Shown here in pieces: positions 53,668 to 62,201 of a DNA stretch of 64,000 bases. The notes under the pieces are model-generated. The model was not told the DNA's origin. It was given only the letters and a program-made list of their open reading frames with translations, and ran no database searches. Positions within the stretch are counted from its first letter, which is position 1. Every line of letters starts with the position of its first letter. Location: assembly GCA_039944855.1 (NCBI GenBank), contig JBDUXZ010000020.1:1-64000 (forward strand). Direction: 5' to 3'. Source of the stretch: Rhodothermales bacterium (lineage in GTDB: Bacteria > Bacteroidota > Rhodothermia > Rhodothermales > JANQRZ01). Position numbers and translations under genes: made by a program.

Positions 53668-55086
53668 ATGCGCTTCCCTCCCCGCTCCATGCTCCGCCGG
53701 CTCGCTCTCCTCCTCGCTTTTGCCCCCGCCTCCCTCGCCCAGCCAGCGCCCGACACGCTCGTCGTAGACGTGGCCGAGGCGATGCGGCTCGCGCTCGACG
53801 GGAGCCCCGAGGTCGCGATCGAGCGGGCGGGGCGCGACTTCGCGGCGGCGCGGGCGAGCCAGGCGCGCGCCGCCCGCTTCCTCACCGAGTTCAACGTCAC
53901 GACGGGCCACGCGATCGCCCCCGGCCTCGACCGCAACGGCTCGACGCTCCCCGGCGACGCACTCTACCTCGACCCCGGCGTCCGCAACGATTGGGAGGAC
54001 CCGCGCCCCTACAACGAATTCAAGGCCGAGCTCCTCCAGCCCCTCTTCACGTGGGGCCAGCTCGGCGGAACGATCCGCGCCGCCGAAGCAGGCGTCGCCG
54101 TCGAAGACGCCGTCGTCGCGGCGAAGGCGGGCGAGGTCGCCCTCCGCACGGGCGAGCTCTACTACAACGTCCTCCTCACCGACACGCTCGCCGCGATCGC
54201 CGTCGAAACGGGAGAGGCGCTCGGCACCGCGCGGGGCGAGTTGGAGCGGCTGCTCGACGAGGGCGACCCCTCGGTCACCGACGCCGACCTCTTCCAGCTC
54301 CGCCTCTTCGAACAGGAGTACCTCCGGCGGCGCGCCGAGGTCGGGGAGCAGCAGGCGCTCGCGGGCTCCGGGCTCGGGCGACAGGTGCTGCGGCCGGGCG
54401 TCGTCGTGCGCGGCGGGACGCTGGAGCCGGTCCCGTTCGAGGTCGAGGATTTGGCGACGTATCAGGCGCTCGGCCTCGCGAGCCGGCCCGAGCTGCGGCA
54501 GGCGGCGGCGGGGCTCCGGGCGCGCGATGCGCTCGTCGACGTCGCCAAGTCAGACTACTACCCCAAGCTGTTCCTCGGGGGGACGGCGACGGGGCGCTAC
54601 GCCGCAGGCCGCGTCCAGCAAGGCAATCCGTTCATCGGCGACTCGTTCCTCGGCTCCGGCCTGCGCTTCGGGCTCGGCATCCGGCAGGACCTCACGTTTT
54701 TGCAGACGCGCGCGAAGGTGGCGCAGGCCGAGGCCGAGCGCAACGAGGTCCGCTTCCAGCAGGAGGCCGCCGAGCAACTCGTCCTCTTCGAGGTCGAGCA
54801 GGCGTTCCGCCAGCTCCGCATCGCCGAGGCCGCGCTCGCGGCGCGGGACGAGACCGTCGCCATCACCGGCGAGTGGCTCCGCACCGAGCAGATCAACTTC
54901 GACCTCGCCCTCGGCGACGTCGACGACCTCATCGCCGCCGTCCGCGCCGACCTCGAAGGGCGGGCGGCGCGGCTCGACGCCGTGAAGACGTACAACGTCG
55001 CCGTGCTCCGGCTCCTCCACGCGGCCGGCGTGCTCGCCGAGCGCGTCGAGCGCGGCACGCTGTTTGAACAAGCAATCGGCGAGTGA
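53668..55086 (+). CDS. TolC-family outer-membrane efflux protein
   Basis: 472 residues (ATG at 53668; ATG at 53689 also possible). Signal peptide ending PASLAQ. Two long helical repeats of the OEP family with LQPLFTWGQLGGTIRAAEAG and, in the second half, LGIRQDLTFLQTRAKVAQAE, each with the Asn/Gly turn. Forms the outer-membrane duct of an export or efflux complex; inner-membrane partners are not nearby. The MlaC-like gene begins 64 nt downstream. Confidence 0.9.
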   Translation: MRFPPRSMLRRLALLLAFAPASLAQPAPDTLVVDVAEAMRLALDGSPEVAIERAGRDFAAARASQARAARFLTEFNVTTGHAIAPGLDRNGSTLPGDALYLDPGVRNDWEDPRPYNEFKAELLQPLFTWGQLGGTIRAAEAGVAVEDAVVAAKAGEVALRTGELYYNVLLTDTLAAIAVETGEALGTARGELERLLDEGDPSVTDADLFQLRLFEQEYLRRRAEVGEQQALAGSGLGRQVLRPGVVVRGGTLEPVPFEVEDLATYQALGLASRPELRQAAAGLRARDALVDVAKSDYYPKLFLGGTATGRYAAGRVQQGNPFIGDSFLGSGLRFGLGIRQDLTFLQTRAKVAQAEAERNEVRFQQEAAEQLVLFEVEQAFRQLRIAEAALAARDETVAITGEWLRTEQINFDLALGDVDDLIAAVRADLEGRAARLDAVKTYNVAVLRLLHAAGVLAERVERGTLFEQAIGE

Positions 55087-55150
55087 CCGACCCCGATTCC
55101 CACCACCCGGCAGGCCCCGCGCCGCCGTTCCGACAGACACCCTGACCCCG

Positions 55151-55750
55151 ATGCTGAACAGATTGACCCCCGTCCTCCTCGCGCTTCTCGCCTTCGCGTT
55201 CGCCGCGGCCCCCGCCTCCGCGCAGTCAGGCGAGATCCAGCAGATGCTCCGCCAGCGCGACGCCGAGATCAAGTCCATCCTCGGCCCGAGCGGCACGCCC
55301 ACGGCCGCGCAGCGCGAGAAGCTCCGCGACGTCGTCAACGGCGTCATCGACTTCGAGGCGATGGCGAAAGGCGCGCTTGGCCCGTTCTGGAGCGACCTCA
55401 GCGTCGCCCAGCGCACCGCCTTCGTCGACGTGTTCGGCGGCGTCGTCCGCGCCCAGTCCCTCGCCGACCTCGACCTCTACCGCGCCCGCGTGACGTACGG
55501 CGACGTAGACGTGAACGGCGCCACCGCCCTTGCCCGCACGACGGCCCGCTCCGGCGACGTGAACGCGGCGGTCGACTACGCCCTCGCGAAGAAGGGCAAT
55601 GCGTGGTACGTCACCGACATCGTGATCGACGGGACCGGCACGGTCGAGGGCTACGCCACCTCGTTCCAGCGCGTGATGAAGCGGCAGGGCGCGGAAGCCG
55701 GCTACGAGAAGCTGATGACGAGCCTCCGCAAGCGCCTCGCGCGCTCGTAA
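55151..55750 (+). CDS. MlaC/Ttg2D-like phospholipid-transport periplasmic protein
   Basis: 199 residues from ATG at 55151, signal peptide ending AAPASAQ. The segments VNGVIDFEAMAKGALGPFW, RTAFVDVFGGVVRAQSLADL, and WYVTDIVIDGTGTVEGYATSF are typical of MlaC, which carries phospholipids between outer and inner membrane. MlaA/B/D/E/F are not in the window. Placed after a TolC-type gene, an arrangement seen in other bacteria, and followed by a terminator. Confidence 0.88.
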   Translation: MLNRLTPVLLALLAFAFAAAPASAQSGEIQQMLRQRDAEIKSILGPSGTPTAAQREKLRDVVNGVIDFEAMAKGALGPFWSDLSVAQRTAFVDVFGGVVRAQSLADLDLYRARVTYGDVDVNGATALARTTARSGDVNAAVDYALAKKGNAWYVTDIVIDGTGTVEGYATSFQRVMKRQGAEAGYEKLMTSLRKRLARS

Positions 55751-55776
55751 ACTCTCCGCTCGATATCCGACGACCC

Positions 55777-55810
55777 GTAGGGGCGACCGGCCGGTCGCCC
55801 CTACTTTTTT
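55777..55810 (+). terminator. Rho-independent terminator after the MlaC-like gene
   Basis: A 28 nt perfect palindrome starting GTAGGGGCGACCGG, followed by six T, 26 nt beyond the stop. The outer GTAGGGGCG is also present in the gcvP terminator at 15345, and it faces the next gene, which converges. Confidence 0.92.
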
Positions 55811-55815
55811 GTGGC

Positions 55816-57480
55816 CTACTGCTTCGTGGCGAGGTGCCAGAGGAACGACAGCTCGGGCCGCGCCACGAGGAAAGCCCCGGCGCCGAGCACGAGGGCGAGG
55901 ACGAGCGGGACGCCCAGCCCGAGCACGAGCGCGCGCGGCATCGGCACCCGCGTCACACGCCCGAAGTCGTAGAGCATCCGCACGCCCGCCACGAGCTCGG
56001 CGAAGGCCCATAGCGAGAGCAGGAGCGGCACCCACCGCAGCGTCTCCGCCGACTGCGCCGCGAGCAGCACGGCCCCGACCATCAGCGCCAGCACCTGCCA
56101 CCGGCTCCACACCGCGAGCGTGAGCGCCTGCGCCGGGCGGATGCGGTGGCGCTTCCCGGCGAGGAGCAGCATCCACACCATGTTGAGCACGAGCCACACC
56201 GCGTAGAACAGCCCGATCATCAGGATCGCCGCCCACGGCGTGTCGAGCACGCGCAGCACGCGCGCCTGCGTAATCGGTTGCAGCCCGCTCATCGTCGCCT
56301 CAATCACGACGGTCTGCGTCGCGGCCTCCAGCGCCACGGCACCGATGAGCCCCGCGCTGAGCACGACCGCGGCGGCCAACCCGAGGTTCGCCGCGTCCTC
56401 CGCCGCCCGGCCGCGCTGGAGCGTCTCGCGGTAGTAGGCGTGGCGTGTGAAGTAGCGCGGGACGATCTGCCGGAACCGCGGCGCCAACCACAACAGCACG
56501 GCGAGCAGGATCACGATCGCCCACCCGAGCAGCACGAACGTCGACGCCCCCTCGCGTGCGATCGGCGCGGTGCCCGCGTCGAAGGCGAAGACCCGCTGCC
56601 GCCCCGTGTAAAACCCCCGCACGACGTCGTAGGCCGGGCGCCGCGCGTCCTCGCTCGACAGCAGGCCGAACGGGGCCTCGACGCCGTCGCGCCACCGGAA
56701 CACGAACACGGCGGCGGGCGCCGGCTCCAGCGAGAACAGCGCGCCAAGCCCGTCCTCGATGAACCGCGCCTGCGACGCGGGCGAGCGCGGCGTGCGGTAC
56801 CCGCCCCGCACCTCGTCGTTCACCGGTGCCCCGAAGAACCCGATCCCGACGGGCGTGTCGTGCCCAGCCCGCCACCGCTCGATGAGGTCGAGCGGGTCGC
56901 GCTCGCGCGCGTCGAGGAGGACGAGGTCGACGGTCTCGTCGCAGACGTCGTCCTCGACGAAGCGGGAGACGTAGTACGTCCGAGCGCCCGCCGGGCCGTC
57001 CGAGCGGACGAGGTCGGTGAGGGTGCGGAAGTAGGCGCAGGCCTCGGGCGTGCTCGTGTCGGCGAAGCGGGCGAGACCGAAGGCGCGGGCCGAGGGGTGG
57101 CCCTGCGCGAGGGCGAGCGCCGCGCCGAGTTCGCGTTGCGCGAACGCGAGCGTGTCGGCGAGGCGGGCCGCCGGCAGGTCGGCGACGGCGAGCTCTTGGT
57201 AGACGACGAGGCCGAAGAGGTCGGCGGTGCGGAGGATGGACCCGCGCGTGACGAGGTCCGTCCGCACGGCCGTGATGCCGGCGTCGCGCATCGCCCGGAG
57301 GTCGCGCAGCGCGGCGTCGAGGCTGTCCGGTTGGCGCCACACGACGCCGCGTGCCGTCTCGCCGTCGCCGACCGTCATCCGGTCCCCTGCCGAATCGGGC
57401 TCCGCCGGGGCGGTCTGCTGCGCCGAAACGGCCGTGGCGACGAGGAGCAGCAGGACGGGGAGCAGACGAGCGAGGCGCAT
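55816..57480 (-). CDS. Hybrid protein: glycoside-hydrolase-like extracytoplasmic domain plus Yip1-like membrane domain
   Basis: 554 residues. Signal peptide ending TAVSAQ, then about 290 residues that look like the TIM-barrel part of a glycoside hydrolase family (ITAVRTDLVTRGSILRTADL, FGLVVYQELAVADLP, ARAFGLARFADTSTPE, DLVLLDARERDP), then at about 315-335 one membrane segment and, from 370 to the end, five more, resembling Yip1-like membrane domains. Retained catalytic Glu residues of a hydrolase are not obvious, so the barrel may be non-catalytic. Function unknown. Confidence 0.7.
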   Translation of the reverse strand: MRLARLLPVLLLLVATAVSAQQTAPAEPDSAGDRMTVGDGETARGVVWRQPDSLDAALRDLRAMRDAGITAVRTDLVTRGSILRTADLFGLVVYQELAVADLPAARLADTLAFAQRELGAALALAQGHPSARAFGLARFADTSTPEACAYFRTLTDLVRSDGPAGARTYYVSRFVEDDVCDETVDLVLLDARERDPLDLIERWRAGHDTPVGIGFFGAPVNDEVRGGYRTPRSPASQARFIEDGLGALFSLEPAPAAVFVFRWRDGVEAPFGLLSSEDARRPAYDVVRGFYTGRQRVFAFDAGTAPIAREGASTFVLLGWAIVILLAVLLWLAPRFRQIVPRYFTRHAYYRETLQRGRAAEDAANLGLAAAVVLSAGLIGAVALEAATQTVVIEATMSGLQPITQARVLRVLDTPWAAILMIGLFYAVWLVLNMVWMLLLAGKRHRIRPAQALTLAVWSRWQVLALMVGAVLLAAQSAETLRWVPLLLSLWAFAELVAGVRMLYDFGRVTRVPMPRALVLGLGVPLVLALVLGAGAFLVARPELSFLWHLATKQ

Positions 57481-57612
57481 GAACGGTGGAAGCGAGAGAG
57501 GGGGGACGCGGCGGGGGCGAGGCCGAGCGGCTCAAGGTACGGCCTCCGACCAACTCGCCGCCGAACCATCGGTTCGCATCCCCGTCTACTCCTCTAGCCC
57601 GCCCCCACCCGT

Positions 57613-59472
57613 ATGGCCGTCCGCGCCCCCGACTTCCCACCCGGCCTCGCCTGGTTCAACACCCCCGCGCCGCTCTCGCTCCGCGCCCTGCGCGGCCGGT
57701 TCGTCCTCCTCGATTTCTGGACGTATTGCTGTATCAACTGTCTCCACGTCCTCCCCGACCTCGACCGGCTCGAACGGAAGTGGCGCGACGAACTCGTCGT
57801 GATCGGCGTCCACTCGGCGAAGTTCGAGCACGAGCGGGGTGCGGAGGCCGTCCGCCACGCCGTCCTCCGCTACGGCATCACGCACCCCGTCGTCTCCGAC
57901 CCTGACTTCGCGGTGTGGGACGCGTGGAGCGCGAAGGCGTGGCCGACGTTCTTCCTCGTCGACCCGCGCGGCTACATCGTCGCCTCCAAATCTGGCGAGG
58001 GCGTCTTCGCGCCCATCGACGCCGCGCTCGAACGCCTCGTCCCCGTGGCGGAACAGGCGGGCGACCTCGTCCGCACTCCGTTCGAGCCCGCGCCCGAGCC
58101 CGACACCACGCCCGCGTCGATGCTCCGCTTCCCCGGTAAGGTCTCGGCCGACGCCGCGCACGGCCGCCTCTTCGTCAGCGACTCGAACCACCACCGCCTC
58201 CTCGTCACTGATTCAGCGGGCCGCGTGCTCCACGCCGTCGGCTACGGCGATGCCGGGCTCGATGACGGCGCGTTCGACACTGTCGCGTTCCGGCAGCCGC
58301 AAGGGACGTGCTACGACCCCGCGACCGACCGTCTCTTCGTCGCCGACACCGGCAACCACGCGCTTCGCGTCGTGGACCTCGGCGCAGGCACGGTCACGAC
58401 GCTCGCCGGCGACGGGCGGCAGGCGCGCTACGGCGCCCGCGAGGCGGACGGCACGCGCTCGCCGCTGAACTCGCCGTGGGACGTGCTGCTCCACGACGGC
58501 GTGCTCTACGTCGCGATGGCCGGGCCGCACCAGCTCTGGGCGTTCGACCCGGCGACGGGGCGGGGCGAAGTCTGGGCGGGCACCGGCGAAGAGAACCTCG
58601 TCGACGGCCCCCGGCTCCGCGCCCTCCTCGCCCAGCCGAGCGGGCTCGCGGCGGCCGATGGCTGGCTCTATTTCGTCGACAGCGAGACGAGCAGCCTGCG
58701 CCGCGTTCCGCTCAGCGGTGGTCCCGAGGGGGCGGTCGAGACGCTCGTCGGCGAAGGCCTCTTCGTGTTCGGCGACGTGGACGGGAGCTATCCCGAGGCG
58801 CGGCTCCAGCACCCGCTCGGCGTCAGCGTCCACGGCGGCGCGGTGCTCATCGCGGACACGTATAACCACAAAATCCGGCGGTACGACCCGGCCACCGGCG
58901 CGCTCACGACGTGGCTCGGCACCGGCACCCCCGGCCTCGCGGACGGCCCGCCGGGCATCGCCTCGTTCGACGAGCCGAGCGGGCTGTGCGTGCTCGGCGC
59001 CACGCTCTTCGTCGCCGACACGAACAACCACCGCCTGCGCACTGCCGACCTCCGCACCGGGAGCGTCCGCACGCTCACACTCGCCGCGCCGGTGGCCGAG
59101 CGCGCCGCGCCGGAGGAGCACGCGCCGATCTCGCTCGTGCCCGGCAACGGCGAACTCCTCGTCGAGATCGCCCTCCCGCCGGGGTTCAAGCCGAACCCGC
59201 TCGACCCCGGCGCGCTCCGTCTCACCTCCGACGACGAAGGCATCGCCCGCCCCGACACCGACCGGCCGCAGACGGCCGACTCGCCCCTCCGCCTCCCCCT
59301 CACCCTCCGCGATGGCGACACCGCACTCACGCTCGACGGCGCGGTCTACTTCTGCGCCGACGGCGGCGGGACGTGCTACCTCCACCGCATCGCCCTCCGC
59401 ATCCCGCTCACCGTCGATGCCGACGCTCCCGCCGAAGCAACCGTGCGCATCGCCGTACCGCCGCCCGACTGA
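57613..59472 (+). CDS. Thioredoxin-NHL-repeat protein (NHLRC2-like)
   Basis: 619 residues. An N-terminal thioredoxin-like domain (about 1-140) with the redox pair C40-I-N-C43 in DFWTYCCINCLH, then an NHL beta-propeller (about 165-500: FVADTGNHALRVVDL, IADTYNHKIRRYDPATG, FVADTNNHRLRTADL), and a C-terminal beta domain (about 510-619). This order is that of NHLRC2, conserved from bacteria to animals. No signal peptide is seen, so it is probably cytoplasmic. The role is unknown. Transcribed towards the aminotransferase gene, 2 nt apart at the ends. Confidence 0.88.
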   Translation: MAVRAPDFPPGLAWFNTPAPLSLRALRGRFVLLDFWTYCCINCLHVLPDLDRLERKWRDELVVIGVHSAKFEHERGAEAVRHAVLRYGITHPVVSDPDFAVWDAWSAKAWPTFFLVDPRGYIVASKSGEGVFAPIDAALERLVPVAEQAGDLVRTPFEPAPEPDTTPASMLRFPGKVSADAAHGRLFVSDSNHHRLLVTDSAGRVLHAVGYGDAGLDDGAFDTVAFRQPQGTCYDPATDRLFVADTGNHALRVVDLGAGTVTTLAGDGRQARYGAREADGTRSPLNSPWDVLLHDGVLYVAMAGPHQLWAFDPATGRGEVWAGTGEENLVDGPRLRALLAQPSGLAAADGWLYFVDSETSSLRRVPLSGGPEGAVETLVGEGLFVFGDVDGSYPEARLQHPLGVSVHGGAVLIADTYNHKIRRYDPATGALTTWLGTGTPGLADGPPGIASFDEPSGLCVLGATLFVADTNNHRLRTADLRTGSVRTLTLAAPVAERAAPEEHAPISLVPGNGELLVEIALPPGFKPNPLDPGALRLTSDDEGIARPDTDRPQTADSPLRLPLTLRDGDTALTLDGAVYFCADGGGTCYLHRIALRIPLTVDADAPAEATVRIAVPPPD

Positions 59473-59474
59473 CG

Positions 59475-60626
59475 CTACGGTGCGCCGAGTGCCGTTTCGA
59501 CACGCTCGCGCAACGTCGCCAGCCGCTCCACGGGCTCGTTGCTGAAGACGAGCCGGACAAAGCGGTCGCCGTTCGCCTCGCCCCAATCGCGCATCGGCGT
59601 GGCCGCGACGCGCTCGGCCAGCAGCCGCTCCGACGCCTCGAACGACCCGAGCCCGAGCCGCTGCACGTCGAGAAGCTGCGACCAGCCGCCAGCCGCCGGG
59701 ATCATCGCATAGCCGGCGAGCTGGTCGGTCACTGTATCGCGGCGGCGCTGCCATTCGGCGAGGCACCGGCCGAAGTCTGCTTCGGATTCGGCGAGCGCGG
59801 CGAGCGCGCCGGGCTGCGCGATGCCCGTCGGCGTGACGGCGTTGTAGATGTGGACACGGGCGATGTCGTCAATGACGGGGTGCGGGCCGGCGACCCAGCC
59901 GACGCGCCACCCGATCATCCGGTACTCCTTCGACACCGAGCCGACGGTAATCGTCCGCTCGGCCATGCCGGGCAGCCCGGCCGGCTGTGTCACCGCCCGC
60001 CCGTCGAAGACGATCCGCTCGAATGCCGCGTTGTAGAGCAGCCACACGTCGTGCGCGCGGCACACCTCGGCGACAGCCTCCCATTCTTCGTCGTCGAGGA
60101 CGGCGCCGGACGGCATCGAGGGGTTCATCAGGAAGAGGACGCGCGTGCGCGGCGTGACGGCGGCGCGGAGCGCGTCGAGGTCGAGCCGCCACGTACCATC
60201 GGACTCGACGAAGGGGACGAGCCGCGTCGTGCAGCCCGCTAGGCGGGCGCGGTAGATCATCCCGGCGTACGTCGGATCGGTGAGCACGACCTCGTCGCCG
60301 GGGTCCGTGAGGGCGAGGAGGGCGTCGAGCATCCCCTCTGTCGCGCCGCACGTGATCACCACGTTCGCGGCGGTAAAGTCTGTGCCTGCGTCCCGGTTGA
60401 TGCGTGCGGCTACGGCCTCACGTAACGCGACATTCCCGACGAACGGGAGGTAGCTGTTCGCCTCGTCCGTCCCGATCGCATCGCGCGTGGCGGCGACGGC
60501 GGCGGGCGGCGGGGCGAGGTCCGTGTCGAGGTTTTCGAGCCGGAGCACGGAGGCGTCGTCCCCGGCAGCGGCAGCGACGCGGTCGATCGAGAAGCCGGGG
60601 ATCCCGGCGAGGCGGTGTGAGCCCAT
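59475..60626 (-). CDS. Class I/II pyridoxal-phosphate aminotransferase
   Basis: 383 residues from ATG at 60626 (MGSHRLAGIPGFSIDRVAAA). Fold type I motifs: VVITCGATEGMLDALLAL, LFLMNPSMPSGAVLDDEEW, the cofactor lysine in VGSVSKEYRMIGWRVGWVAG. Normal aspartate-aminotransferase-like length. A longer frame to 60659 would start inside the terminator hairpin at 60643-60671, so it is rejected. Substrate unknown. Confidence 0.88.
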   Translation of the reverse strand: MGSHRLAGIPGFSIDRVAAAAGDDASVLRLENLDTDLAPPPAAVAATRDAIGTDEANSYLPFVGNVALREAVAARINRDAGTDFTAANVVITCGATEGMLDALLALTDPGDEVVLTDPTYAGMIYRARLAGCTTRLVPFVESDGTWRLDLDALRAAVTPRTRVLFLMNPSMPSGAVLDDEEWEAVAEVCRAHDVWLLYNAAFERIVFDGRAVTQPAGLPGMAERTITVGSVSKEYRMIGWRVGWVAGPHPVIDDIARVHIYNAVTPTGIAQPGALAALAESEADFGRCLAEWQRRRDTVTDQLAGYAMIPAAGGWSQLLDVQRLGLGSFEASERLLAERVAATPMRDWGEANGDRFVRLVFSNEPVERLATLRERVETALGAP

Positions 60627-60642
60627 GGCGATGGTATACAAA

Positions 60643-60671
60643 GCGGGGCCGGGCATCACGCCCGGCCCCGC
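60643..60671 (-). terminator. Hairpin between susD and the aminotransferase gene
   Basis: A 12 bp perfect stem GCGGGGCCGGGC/GCCCGGCCCCGC with a 5 nt loop, followed on the minus strand by TTTG. Ends the susCD unit 26 nt after the susD stop. Confidence 0.75.
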
Positions 60672-60696
60672 AGTTTATGCTGGAATACCCTTCAGG

Positions 60697-62127
60697 TTAC
60701 ACGTTCTCGGCGAACGGGATCGGGAACTGCAACCACACGTCGTCCCCCTCACGGTCGATGGGGAAATCGTCGTTGAGGCATCCCCCGCCGTCGAGGAGGG
60801 TGGGGTCACAATCGGCGTTGTTGTAGCGGCGAACGTCAACCCAGCGATGACCCTCACCGTAGAGCTCGTAGCGCCGCTGCCGTAGGATTTCTGCGAGCAC
60901 CCCGCCGAGCGTCGCATCGTCATCTTCTGCGTCGGTACCGAAGTCGTCGAGCCCGGCTGCGCGGCGGATCACATTGATCGCCTCGACGGCCCCACCGAGG
61001 TTGCCGGTCTGCGCGAAGGCCTCGGCTTGAAGCAGGATGAGCTCGGCGTTGCGAATGATCGGGATCGGCGCGCTGATCGATTCGTAGCGGACGAAGGTGT
61101 AGGCGCTCGTGAGGCCGTCAAGCGAGACAGCAGTCGGCTCCCCTTCGCTGTTGAGGTGGAGCGCGACTTTCGGGTCCGCCCCGAACACCCGCTGATCCTC
61201 GGGGTCCGCGTCCGTGACGAAGCTCGGGTGCCCTGCGATGATCTCGCCTGCCGAGGCATCGACGGGGTAGAACATGAGGTTGCCGAGGTCGCCGGCTCCC
61301 GTTGAGTAGACGTGGTAGGCCCCCGTGAAGAGGTCACCGTCTGCATCGAAGAAGGACTCCGCGAGGAGGCCCGGGATGGAGCCGAAGTCCCCACGGTAGG
61401 CAGCGATGCGAGCGGCGAGGGCGCGGTTGAACTGGCGGAACTCGGATGCAGTATCGAGAGAGATCGAGCCCACGTTATCGACCGTCGTGGAGAACGGGAG
61501 TTCAGCGTCCCCGGCGGCAGCGAGGCTAGCCGCCCCCTCATCGAGAATGGCTGCGATGTTCGCAATCGCCGCGTCGTACGGGCTTACGATGGGGCCGAGG
61601 TCATCGAGGTCCGCGATGTCGGTGCGGACACCGTTGTTATAGGTGAGGTTGAGGTTGAGTAGGAGCTGGTATGCGATCCACGTCTGGGCGTAGCCCTGCG
61701 CCGCCGCCCGTTCCGCCTCGCTGTAGAGCGCGAAGTCCTGAGACGCTTGAGCGAGGACGTAGGCGTTCCGGATGGCGCTGTAGCGAGCCGCCCACGGGCG
61801 CGCGATGTAGAACGTGTTGTTGTCGAGTTGGAAGTCCTCCTTGCCGAGAAGCTCCGTCACGAAGCGGGGATCGGAGTTGCTGAAGCGGTAGTACTCGCGG
61901 CCGACCACGCCGACGTTGATGAGGTAGAGGCTGAGGTCGGTGCGGGTGCCGGCCTCGATGCCGACGGCGAGGTTGGCGAGCTTGTCGCGCGTGGGGTTCT
62001 CAAGGATGTCGCTAAGCGACGGGCCATTGGGGTCCTGAACGTCGTCGATGTCGAGGGCATCACAGCCCGCGAGGGCGAGGCCCAAGACGAAGACGGCCAG
62101 GAGGAGAGGAGCGTGTGTTCGGTTCAT
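60697..62127 (-). CDS. SusD/RagB-family outer-membrane nutrient-binding lipoprotein
   Basis: 476 residues from ATG at 62127 (a GTG lies directly before). Lipobox LGLALAGC, then a mostly helical TPR-rich fold: LANLAVGIEAGTRTDLSLYL, RNAYVLAQASQDF, QTWIAYQLLLNLNLTYNNG, and C-terminal QRRYELYGEGHRWVDVRRY, the characteristic end motif. SusD proteins sit on SusC channels and bind glycans or peptides. Short (476) compared with some; the preferred substrate cannot be told. Follows susC by 74 nt. Confidence 0.95.
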   Translation of the reverse strand: MNRTHAPLLLAVFVLGLALAGCDALDIDDVQDPNGPSLSDILENPTRDKLANLAVGIEAGTRTDLSLYLINVGVVGREYYRFSNSDPRFVTELLGKEDFQLDNNTFYIARPWAARYSAIRNAYVLAQASQDFALYSEAERAAAQGYAQTWIAYQLLLNLNLTYNNGVRTDIADLDDLGPIVSPYDAAIANIAAILDEGAASLAAAGDAELPFSTTVDNVGSISLDTASEFRQFNRALAARIAAYRGDFGSIPGLLAESFFDADGDLFTGAYHVYSTGAGDLGNLMFYPVDASAGEIIAGHPSFVTDADPEDQRVFGADPKVALHLNSEGEPTAVSLDGLTSAYTFVRYESISAPIPIIRNAELILLQAEAFAQTGNLGGAVEAINVIRRAAGLDDFGTDAEDDDATLGGVLAEILRQRRYELYGEGHRWVDVRRYNNADCDPTLLDGGGCLNDDFPIDREGDDVWLQFPIPFAENV

Positions 62128-62201
62128 CACAGAGGAGGCTAGAGTTCGGGGTCGCGCGGCGGCCGGACCGCCCAGCCGCCGCGCACGGAGAGCGACAGGG
62201 C

